Assembly: GCA_016929205.1 (NCBI GenBank)
Contig: JAFGJF010000292.1
Span: 1-6,722 of the forward strand
Length of the DNA stretch: 6,722 bases
Direction of reading: 5' to 3'
Source: Anaerolineae bacterium
Lineage (GTDB): Bacteria > Chloroflexota > Anaerolineae > JAFGEY01
The notes beneath the pieces were generated by a model. It did not search any database. It saw only the letters and a list, made by a program, of their open reading frames with translations, and was not told where the DNA came from. This document shows, piece by piece, positions 1-6,035 of the stretch. A program made the translations under genes and the position numbers. The number at the start of each line of letters is the position of its first letter. Position 1 is the first letter of the stretch.

Positions 1-1
1 A

Positions 2-205
2 GAAACAGGGCACATTACCGGTCCCTGGCAGCACGATCCCGATCCAATATGGGTAGAGGATGGCGGGCACGGGATGCTCTTTAGGACATTCGAAGGGCAG
101 TTGATGCTGACATTCCACAGCCCAAACCGCACGCCGCAGGAACGAGCGGTCTTTGTCGAACTCGAGGAAACGGGCGGCGGGATTCGCCGCAAAGCAGCCC
201 AATAG
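2..205 (+). CDS. C-terminal fragment of a GH43-type glycoside hydrolase (5' end outside window)
   Basis: An open frame enters from the left edge and ends at TAG 203-205, giving the last 67 residues of a protein. The fragment reads GHITGPW near its start, then GGHGMLF (residues 21-27 of the fragment), then a hydrophobic strand followed by HSPN. This order (GPW, GGHG-M-F, LxLTFHxPN) is what I know from the last blade and closing strand of five-bladed beta-propeller glycosidases of family 43, which hydrolyse xylan, arabinan or related side chains. The His in GGHG is usually a conserved structural or metal-site residue there. The catalytic acids lie upstream of the window, so substrate specificity and any signal peptide cannot be judged. 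It is 48 bases upstream of the next gene on the same strand, but its function has no evident link to the GRE genes. The family call is from motif memory and is fairly secure; the subfamily is open. Confidence 0.75.
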   Translation, partial: ETGHITGPWQHDPDPIWVEDGGHGMLFRTFEGQLMLTFHSPNRTPQERAVFVELEETGGGIRRKAAQ

Positions 206-253
206 ACATGTCAGCATTCAGCGATAAGCGGGTCAGAGATTGAGGGATCAAAG

Positions 254-754
254 ATGGTTCATACCCAAGATGCTGTCCGCACCTCCCAAACTCTTTCGGC
301 CAACGGCATTCAAGTCTGGCTAACCGGTGGATGGGGGATCGATGCGCTGCTCCAAAAACAGACGCGCCCGCATAAGGATCTCGACCTCGTCATGCTGGTG
401 AACGACGTCATTCGAATGCGCGACCTCTTGGCTAGCGAGGGCTTTGGCTTGAAGGAACTCTGGTCCGAGAACAGTTGGGTCGTGGATGCGGACGGGACGG
501 AAATAGCAACGGCCTTTGTGCTGCACGATCCAGAAGGGCGTGAGGTCAATGCGCACGCGATGTATCTTGACGATCGGGGCAATGGGATGCCGGCATGGGC
601 GGGCGCCGAAGGGCTCGTCTTCAGGCGACAAGATCTCGCCGGAGAGGGGATGATCGACGGGGCTAAAGTTCGCTGTCTTGCCCCCGAAATGCAGATGGTG
701 TGTCACACGGGCTACGATCTTCCACACGAACAGTTGCGCGATGTGGTATCATGA
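254..754 (+). CDS. Small nucleotidyltransferase of the lincosamide/aminoglycoside (Lnu(A)/ANT(2'')-like) type
   Basis: A 166-residue protein with the minimal nucleotidyltransferase signature: GGWGID at residues 25-30 and DLD at 42-44, which match the GG(W/S)...D-x-D metal-binding core of antibiotic adenylyltransferases. The C-terminal part, with a CHTGYDL stretch at about residues 150-156, resembles the FHSGYDL end of Lnu(A) as I recall it, and the length is close to that family's roughly 160 residues. The protein stops soon after GYDL (LRDVVS), a few residues earlier than I would expect. The likely third acidic ligand (VDxHP-like in relatives) reads V-N-A-H here, with Asn99, so adenylyltransferase activity is uncertain. 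A GAGG at 242-245 sits 8 bases before the ATG and supports this start. A cytoplasmic enzyme is expected; no signal peptide is seen. It lies 51 bases upstream of the ThDP enzyme and may be co-transcribed. The fold is likely; an antibiotic-resistance role is unproven. Confidence 0.75.
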   Translation: MVHTQDAVRTSQTLSANGIQVWLTGGWGIDALLQKQTRPHKDLDLVMLVNDVIRMRDLLASEGFGLKELWSENSWVVDADGTEIATAFVLHDPEGREVNAHAMYLDDRGNGMPAWAGAEGLVFRRQDLAGEGMIDGAKVRCLAPEMQMVCHTGYDLPHEQLRDVVS

Positions 755-792
755 CAAAATCTGCCAATCTGGTATGAGCCATCAAACGAGCC

Positions 793-797
793 AGGAG
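793..797 (+). promoter_or_regulatory. Ribosome binding site of the ThDP enzyme gene
   Basis: AGGAG lies 8 bases before the ATG at 806, an ideal distance, and fixes that start. No in-frame alternative with a better site is visible. Confidence 0.7.
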
Positions 798-805
798 TAA
801 AAGCT

Positions 806-2479
806 ATGCCCAAGATGTCAGGAGGTCGGTTCATTGCCGAGACATTTCAAGGCTACGGGGTTACGCATATCTTTTTTATGCCACTCATCGTCCCCAGGGC
901 CCTGTTTGAGATGGAAAAGCTCGGGATCAAACGGATTATGACCCACGGAGAAAAGGCCGCAGCGTATATGGCCGACGCCTATGCCCGAACAAGCCGGCGG
1001 GTGGGCATCTGCATGGCTCAATCAGTCGGCGCCGCCAATCTGGCAGCCGGGCTGCAGGATGCCTACCTGGCCTGCTCACCGGTCATTGCCCTCACCGGCC
1101 GCCAGGCGCAAATCAACCAACACCGGCACGCCTATCAAGAGATCGACCACATTGGGCCTTTCGATGCCGTAACCAAGTACGATGCGCTCGTAAACAGCCC
1201 CGAGCAGCTCCCTGCGTTTTTGCGCCAGACATTCCGCGAGGCCTCTACAGGAACACCTGGCCCAGTTCACCTGGACCTCGAGGGTGCCAGCGGGCAGGTG
1301 ATAGCGGATAATGAGGCCGACCTGGACGTGATCGTCGAAAAACCATTCCTCCAGGTGCCGCCTTTCCGGCCCGAGCCAGCGCTGTCGCAGGTGCGCGAAG
1401 CGATTCGCATACTCTGCAAGGCTGCACGCCCGATCATCGTCGCCGGCGGGGGCGTGACACTTTCTCAGGCCGGACCCGAGCTTGTCGAGCTGGCAGAAAA
1501 GCTGTCCATCCCGGTCGCGACCTCGCTGAACGCCAAGGCCATGTTCCCACACGATCACCCGCTTGCCGTCGGCGTCTGCGGCCTGTACGCCCGAGATTGC
1601 GCCAACCAGGCGGTCAGCGAAGCAGACCTCGTCTTTTTCATCGGCAGCCATGCCGGCAGTCAGGTGACTTTTGAATGGCGCATCCCGCGCCAGGGCACGC
1701 CGGTCATCCAGCTCGACATCAATCCTTCCGAATTGGGCCGTTCCTACCCGATCGTATTAGGCATGCAAGGCGACGCCAAAGCCTCACTGCGCAAAATGAT
1801 CGAACATACCGAAGGACTGGATCCTCGAACCAGGTGGATCGATCGCGTGCAAGCTTTGGTGCAGAACTGGCATAACCAAGTCGCCCCCCAGGTTAACTCG
1901 GACCAGATTCCCATACGACCGGAGCGCCTCTGCAAGGAACTAAGCGGGTACCTGGACGCCGATACGATTCTCGTCTCGGATACGGGTCATTCGGGGATTT
2001 GGACCGGAACCATGATCGATTTGAAACATCCCGGTCAGAGCTATGTCCGCTGCTCGGGCTCTCTGGGATGGGGGCTCCCCGCCGCGATCGGGGCCAAGTG
2101 TGCCTGCCCGGACCGGCCGGTGCTGTGTTTCACCGGAGACGGGGGAATGTGGTATCACCTCACCGAGTTGGATACGGCGCTGCGGTACGGGATAAACACC
2201 GTGACTGTGGTCAACAACAATCACTCGCTTAACCAGGAAAAACGGATCAATGAACGGATCTACAAAGGGCCAAAACCCGGATCCAACGAACTCTGGATCC
2301 TCAACGACGCCGACTGGGCCAAGATCGCCCAGTCGATGGGGTGCTTTGGCATTCGGGTTACCCATCCGAGCGAACTCTCGAGCGCCCTGGATCAAGCCTT
2401 CGCTTCCGGGAAACCGGCCGTCGTCGACGTGAAAACAGACATCGAAGCGATCGCCCCACCACCCTGGGCACCGGAATAA
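806..2479 (+). CDS. Thiamine-diphosphate-dependent enzyme, acetolactate synthase-like family (decarboxylase or carboligase, substrate unknown)
   Basis: A 557-residue cytoplasmic protein with the three-domain plan of the acetolactate synthase/2-oxoacid decarboxylase superfamily: N-terminal pyrimidine-binding domain (about 5-165), central domain (about 195-330, ending in the GRSYP...GDAK stretch) and C-terminal diphosphate-binding domain (about 375-540). Glu49 in HGEKAAAYMADAYAR is the expected glutamate that activates the cofactor. GDGG at 444-447 and the Asn run at 470-472 form the Mg-ThDP motif (GDG, about 25 residues, NN). GSLGWGLPAAIGAK precedes it, as in relatives. Where acetolactate synthases have FGxPGG, this protein has IFFMPLIVP (22-30), so it is not ordinary IlvB; no small regulatory subunit gene is adjacent. 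I recall similar HGEKAAAYMAD proteins annotated only as ThDP-requiring. It is followed after 47 bases by the GRE gene, so it may make or consume the GRE substrate or product. The superfamily is certain; the reaction is not. Confidence 0.9.
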   Translation: MPKMSGGRFIAETFQGYGVTHIFFMPLIVPRALFEMEKLGIKRIMTHGEKAAAYMADAYARTSRRVGICMAQSVGAANLAAGLQDAYLACSPVIALTGRQAQINQHRHAYQEIDHIGPFDAVTKYDALVNSPEQLPAFLRQTFREASTGTPGPVHLDLEGASGQVIADNEADLDVIVEKPFLQVPPFRPEPALSQVREAIRILCKAARPIIVAGGGVTLSQAGPELVELAEKLSIPVATSLNAKAMFPHDHPLAVGVCGLYARDCANQAVSEADLVFFIGSHAGSQVTFEWRIPRQGTPVIQLDINPSELGRSYPIVLGMQGDAKASLRKMIEHTEGLDPRTRWIDRVQALVQNWHNQVAPQVNSDQIPIRPERLCKELSGYLDADTILVSDTGHSGIWTGTMIDLKHPGQSYVRCSGSLGWGLPAAIGAKCACPDRPVLCFTGDGGMWYHLTELDTALRYGINTVTVVNNNHSLNQEKRINERIYKGPKPGSNELWILNDADWAKIAQSMGCFGIRVTHPSELSSALDQAFASGKPAVVDVKTDIEAIAPPPWAPE

Positions 2480-2488
2480 GATGATTGA

Positions 2489-2504
2489 CCAAGCATAAAC
2501 TTGG
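2489..2504 (+). promoter_or_regulatory. Small inverted repeat between ThDP enzyme and GRE genes
   Basis: CCAAG, a 6-base loop CATAAA, then CTTGG form a perfect 5-bp hairpin or operator-like palindrome just upstream of the GRE ribosome binding site (GGAGGGAG, about 2509-2516). It has no U-tract, so it is not an intrinsic terminator. It could be an operator half-site pair, an mRNA-stabilising or processing hairpin, or chance, since 5-bp arms are common. Low confidence. Confidence 0.25.
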
Positions 2505-2508
2505 ATTT

Positions 2509-2516
2509 GGAGGGAG
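2509..2516 (+). promoter_or_regulatory. Strong ribosome binding site of the glycyl radical enzyme gene
   Basis: GGAGGGAG ends 10 bases before the ATG at 2527. The ATG at 2517 directly abutting it is in another frame. A second in-frame ATG at 2536 is possible but lies 19 bases from the site, so 2527 is preferred. Confidence 0.65.
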
Positions 2517-2526
2517 ATGAAACCCA

Positions 2527-4947
2527 ATGGTGAATATGGAGAGACTAGAAGGTTTAAAACACGAGGTTTTTTCCATGACGCCGGAACTGTGTAGCGAGAG
2601 GGCTCGGCTGATAACTGAATCGTACAAAGAGACAAAGGACTTGCCCACGATCATTCGAAAGGCCAGGGCCTTGGAACATATCCTGGAAAAACGAACCCTA
2701 TTCGTCAGGCCAGGAGAGCTTTTCGTCGGAGCCATATCGAGCAAGTCGCGAGGCTATGAATGGTATCCCGAGTACTCGCTCGACATCGAAGCGGAGCTCG
2801 ATGACGTGCCCAAGCGGACGATGGATCGATTCATCGTCAGTCGAGAGACCAAGCAAGAACTTGGGCAAATCTTTGAGTACTGGCGCAACAACGAGGTGAT
2901 ACAGGGAGACTATGGCCTGTCACTGCTGAAAACGGTTATGCCTCCAGAGGTCTTTGCCAAGGGGATCCTGCCCGAACGAAGATCGGGAGAGGGAGAGGGG
3001 CACCTGGTGCCCAACTTTGAGAGACTGATGAAGACGAGTCTGAGTGCCGTGATCCAAGAGGCAGTGTGGAGAAAAGAGGCCCTGGCAGGTACGTTCGGGA
3101 CGGATCCCGAGAATGTGGACAAATCCCTCTTTTTGGAAGCGGTGATCATTGTCTGCCGGGCGGCAATCAAGTATGCCAAGCGGTATGCCAGGCTGCTTCA
3201 GGAACTGGCGACCAAAGAGGCCGATCCACAACGAAAGAGCGAACTGGAAGAAATGGCCAAAATCTGTGACCGGCTTTACGTCAGCCCGGTGGCAAGTTTT
3301 TGGGAAGCGATGCAGTTTGTCGTGTTGACGATAGCGATCATGAGCATTGAATCCAACGGCGTATCCGTCGCCCCTGGAAGAGTCGATCAATACCTGTACC
3401 CGTACTATGCGCGGGACATTCAAGAGGGGCGGCTGACGCGGGACCAGGCGGTCGAGCTGTGCACGGGCTTTCTGATCAATGGCAATCTCTACAACATCCT
3501 GAGGCCATGGGTTAAGCAGAGATGGCAGACCGGCTATAAAGGCGGGTTTGGCAACCCTACGTTGGGCGGACAGACGCCCGACGGCAGCGATGCATGCAAC
3601 GCGTTGACCGATGTCTGGCTGGATGCGATCCCGCTGTGGAAAGGGTGGACACCTTTTGTGAATTTTCGGGTGCACGAGAACACCAATCGGGAAACACTGT
3701 TACACTGCTGTGAGACCATCGTCAAGCACGGCAGCCAGCCCAACTTTATCGGCGACAATGCCGCTATTCGGGCTCACCTGGAGGGCGGCGCGCGTCTGGA
3801 GGAGGCGCGAGATTACGCCATGTATGGGTGTGCCGAGTCAGTGATTCCGGGCAAAGCGACCGGCATTGGGATCGGTATTTGGCCCAGCTATGGCCTCTGC
3901 AAATGGTTCGAGTTCGCCCTGAATAACGGAGTAGACCCGGAAACCGGCGTTCAGATCGGCCCGGTCTGCGGCGATTTGACGACGTTCGACTCGATCGACG
4001 ACGTCAAGGAGGCATTTAAAAAACAGGTAGACTATTTTGCCGAGATCGTTGCAACGGCAAGCAACGTGCTGATCCCGGTTCGGGCCAAGTTGAACCCCTG
4101 TCCGTTTTTATCCGTGTTTATCGACCACAGGGTGGACCTATGCAAGGACGTGACCGCTGGCGGCCCGCCAAACTATAATCATTCGCAAGTGATGCAGGGG
4201 CATGGGATCATTGACATCGCAGACTCGCTGGCTGCCCTGGATCTGTTGGTCTTTCGCGAGAAACACATCTCCCTAGAAGCGCTGAGACGTGCACTCGAAA
4301 GCAACTTTGAGGGCAAAGAGGGCGAGACCATCCGGCAGTTTCTGATCAACAAGGCACCCAAGTACGGCAATGACGACGACACCGCAGATGGTTACGCCGC
4401 GTGGGTTTGGAAAATATTTTTCGACGCCTTTCAAAAATATACAAATGCCAAGGGGGGCAAGTTCCACCCCACTTGCCAGACCATGTCGGCGAACGTTCCG
4501 AGTGGCGAGCAAGTTGGCGCGCTGCCCAACGGGAGAAAGGCCCGAGAACCTCTGACTGATAACACCTCGCCAGGTCCTGGCCTGGACGTCAACGGCGTGA
4601 CCGCGGTGATCAAATCGGTAGCCAAGTGCCATCGGACCCGCAACTCAAGCACCGGAGCCGGCTTGGTCAATCTCAAGTTTCACCCTCACACCCTGGCGGG
4701 CCGGGATAACCTGAGCAAGTTTGCCGACCTGGCGCTTACGTTTAACGACCTGGGCGGGTGGCAGGTGCAGTTCAACGTCATCTCATCCGAGACGCTCAAG
4801 GATGCCCAAAAGAACCCCGAAAAGTACAGGGACTTGGTCGTCAAGGTCGCCGGCTATAATGCCCAATTCATCATGCTGGACAAACGGCTCCAGGATCAGA
4901 TCATCGCCAGGACGGAATACCTGCCGGCAGCGAGCTTTCGCGGCTAG
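2527..4947 (+). CDS. Glycyl radical enzyme of the PFL2 / dehydratase-lyase-decarboxylase group (substrate unknown)
   Basis: An 806-residue complete protein with the 10-stranded barrel family layout. The N-terminus has the RARLITESYKET and LEKRTLFVRPGELFVGAIS stretches typical of this group. The active-site loop is YGCAES (433-438): Cys435 would be the thiyl radical and Glu437 the general base, at nearly the same residue numbers as in glycerol dehydratase-type enzymes. PGK follows, and LNNG comes about 35 residues later, as in that group. Near the end, ETLKDAQKNPEKYRDLVVK leads into VAGYNA, where Gly776 would carry the stored radical, followed by DQIIART. The Cys-x-Glu loop excludes true pyruvate formate-lyase, which has adjacent cysteines. 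Two oddities: Ala436 instead of the usual Val, with Ser instead of Pro after Glu437, and Lys773 where the glycyl loop usually has Arg. No N-terminal encapsulation extension is seen. The activase gene follows. Candidate reactions: dehydration, decarboxylation, C-N or C-S cleavage. Confidence 0.95.
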   Translation: MVNMERLEGLKHEVFSMTPELCSERARLITESYKETKDLPTIIRKARALEHILEKRTLFVRPGELFVGAISSKSRGYEWYPEYSLDIEAELDDVPKRTMDRFIVSRETKQELGQIFEYWRNNEVIQGDYGLSLLKTVMPPEVFAKGILPERRSGEGEGHLVPNFERLMKTSLSAVIQEAVWRKEALAGTFGTDPENVDKSLFLEAVIIVCRAAIKYAKRYARLLQELATKEADPQRKSELEEMAKICDRLYVSPVASFWEAMQFVVLTIAIMSIESNGVSVAPGRVDQYLYPYYARDIQEGRLTRDQAVELCTGFLINGNLYNILRPWVKQRWQTGYKGGFGNPTLGGQTPDGSDACNALTDVWLDAIPLWKGWTPFVNFRVHENTNRETLLHCCETIVKHGSQPNFIGDNAAIRAHLEGGARLEEARDYAMYGCAESVIPGKATGIGIGIWPSYGLCKWFEFALNNGVDPETGVQIGPVCGDLTTFDSIDDVKEAFKKQVDYFAEIVATASNVLIPVRAKLNPCPFLSVFIDHRVDLCKDVTAGGPPNYNHSQVMQGHGIIDIADSLAALDLLVFREKHISLEALRRALESNFEGKEGETIRQFLINKAPKYGNDDDTADGYAAWVWKIFFDAFQKYTNAKGGKFHPTCQTMSANVPSGEQVGALPNGRKAREPLTDNTSPGPGLDVNGVTAVIKSVAKCHRTRNSSTGAGLVNLKFHPHTLAGRDNLSKFADLALTFNDLGGWQVQFNVISSETLKDAQKNPEKYRDLVVKVAGYNAQFIMLDKRLQDQIIARTEYLPAASFRG

Positions 4948-4956
4948 CCCTTGCTC

Positions 4957-4964
4957 AAAGGAGG
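4957..4964 (+). promoter_or_regulatory. Perfect Shine-Dalgarno sequence without a normal start codon nearby
   Basis: AAAGGAGG stands 9 bases after the GRE stop, but the first ATG is at 5002, 37 bases on. The only start-like codon at a usable distance is CTG 4976, which would give a 12-residue reading frame ending at TGA 5012-5014, overlapping ATG 5011. It may feed ribosomes to the activase by coupling, or be a relic of a lost start. Function unproven. Confidence 0.35.
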
Positions 4965-5001
4965 CCAAGCACGCGCTGCATATTGACCGAATCGATCCAG
5001 G

Positions 5002-5949
5002 ATGGGTGCGATGAGCACTTTGCCAGATAGAGACCGGACGCCGCGCGGCGTCGTGTTCAACATAGAGCGATACATGGTCTACGATGGGCCGGGAATCAGA
5101 ACCGTCGTCTTTTTTAAGGGCTGTCCCCTGAGATGCCTGTGGTGTGATAACCCGGAAAGCCAACGACCCGGCCCCGAACTGATGGTTTTTGAGGCCAAGT
5201 GCATTGGCTGTGGGCGCTGTCTTGAGGTGTGTCCTTCGGGTGCGATCGCGATGGCCGATACGGACAAGGCCGTGGTGGATCTGTCCCGGTGTAAAGCCTC
5301 TGGCAAATGCGTGGACGCCTGTCCCTCAGAGGCGCTGGTAATGTCCGGGCAGGTCATGACCTCGGATAAAGTGATGGACGAAATCCTCAAGGACGACGTT
5401 TTTTACCGGCGCTCAGGCGGCGGGGTCACGTTGGGGGGTGGTGAACCAACCGCCCAACCCGAGTTTGCAAGAGATATCCTGAGGCAATGCCGCGAAAGAA
5501 GCATCCATACGGCGATCGAAACCTGCGGGTGCTCGAGCTGGGAGACGATGGCGACCATCCTCCGGCATACCCAGCTCGTCTACCTTGACCTGAAGCATAT
5601 GGACCCGGCCGAACATGTGAAATTGACCGGTAGACGCAACGACTTGATCCTCGAAAATGCGACGCGGATCCTGCACCTTGCCGATCAAGGCAGCCTGGAA
5701 GTCATCGTCAGGTGTACCTGCGTACCCGGTTACAATGACTCGACAGAAAACATCACAAACGTAGCCGCATTTTTGGCCCGGTCCAGGGTCGATCGCCTCG
5801 AACTGCTGCCCTACCACGAACTGGGCGTGCCCAAATACGCCGTGATCGATAGAGAATATGGCCTGAGGGATCTGGAGGTCGACGACAAACATCTTCATGA
5901 CCTGTCTGAAATTGTCAGATCGCACGGCCTGGAATGCCGGATCTTGTAG
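5002..5949 (+). CDS. Glycyl radical enzyme activase (radical SAM, with ferredoxin-like insert)
   Basis: A 315-residue protein that would install the glycyl radical on the preceding GRE using S-adenosylmethionine and a [4Fe-4S] cluster. DGPGIRT (28-34) and KGCPLRCLWC (Cys41, Cys45, Cys48; CxxxCxxC) are the hallmark of GRE activases. A ferredoxin-type insert follows: Cys67, 70, 73, 77 are a full CxxCxxCxxxCP, while the second motif has Cys97, Cys103 and Cys107 with Ser100 where a fourth Cys is normal. GGGVTLGGGEP at 139-149 contains the SAM-contacting GGEP motif. This two-cluster insert is typical of activases for the PFL2-type GREs and absent from PflA of pyruvate formate-lyase, which fits the partner. 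The start is ambiguous: ATG 5011 (312 residues) has AGGA 8 bases upstream and is slightly better than ATG 5002; an in-frame stop at 4984 excludes anything longer. Cytoplasmic; 54 bases after the GRE gene. Confidence 0.95.
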   Translation: MGAMSTLPDRDRTPRGVVFNIERYMVYDGPGIRTVVFFKGCPLRCLWCDNPESQRPGPELMVFEAKCIGCGRCLEVCPSGAIAMADTDKAVVDLSRCKASGKCVDACPSEALVMSGQVMTSDKVMDEILKDDVFYRRSGGGVTLGGGEPTAQPEFARDILRQCRERSIHTAIETCGCSSWETMATILRHTQLVYLDLKHMDPAEHVKLTGRRNDLILENATRILHLADQGSLEVIVRCTCVPGYNDSTENITNVAAFLARSRVDRLELLPYHELGVPKYAVIDREYGLRDLEVDDKHLHDLSEIVRSHGLECRIL

Positions 5950-5970
5950 TGACGCCGCTTAATTCAAAGA

Positions 5971-5983
5971 TGAACCATGTTCA
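5971..5983. promoter_or_regulatory. Operator-like palindrome upstream of the permease gene
   Basis: TGAAC-CAT-GTTCA is a perfect 5+5 inverted repeat with a 3-base spacer in the longest gap of the cluster (5950-6034). It resembles a small repressor site but does not fit the LexA consensus, whose spacer is 4. It may be chance. The rest of the gap shows no terminator. Confidence 0.25.
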
Positions 5984-5996
5984 ATATGAGGCCTAT

Positions 5997-6035
5997 ATGA
6001 AACAAACCAAGCGGTTTGTGCCGTTCCTGTTCTGA
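5997..6035 (+). other. Possible 12-codon upstream reading frame coupled to the permease start
   Basis: ATG 5997 is preceded by GAGG (5988-5991) at a 5-base distance and encodes MKQTKRFVPFLF, ending in TGA at 6033-6035. That stop shares its last base with ATG 6035 of the permease (TGATG), and the permease start has no Shine-Dalgarno of its own. This arrangement suggests translational coupling. An in-frame ATG at 5970 would make 21 residues but lacks a binding site. There is no run of a regulatory amino acid, so a classical attenuator is not indicated. It could also be the leftover of a different N-terminus. Confidence 0.25.

Noticed and set aside
806..2479. Annotation as acetolactate synthase IlvB
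   Set aside because: The FGxPGG loop is missing, there is no regulatory subunit or other ilv gene nearby, and the context is a GRE cluster.
1940..2635. Long reverse-strand open frame (231 codons) across the ThDP gene end and GRE start
   Set aside because: No recognisable motifs; it lies opposite two well-supported genes in GC-rich DNA, where antisense frames are often open by codon bias.
2920..3675. Reverse-strand open frame of 251 codons inside the GRE gene
   Set aside because: Composition is that of a mirror frame and it is fully covered by a conserved GRE barrel sequence.
2527..4947. Pyruvate formate-lyase
   Set aside because: The active site is Cys-Ala-Glu rather than two adjacent cysteines, and the activase has a ferredoxin insert.
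2527..4947. Choline lyase or propanediol dehydratase in a bacterial microcompartment
   Set aside because: There is no N-terminal targeting extension, no shell protein gene in the window, and the GCVEP loop is altered.
4982..4987. TTGACC as a -35 promoter element for the activase
   Set aside because: No matching -10 hexamer at 16-18 bases before the start, and the site lies too close to the coding start.
5971..5983. LexA/SOS box
   Set aside because: The spacer is 3 rather than 4 bases and the flanking bases do not fit; the neighbouring genes are unrelated to DNA repair.
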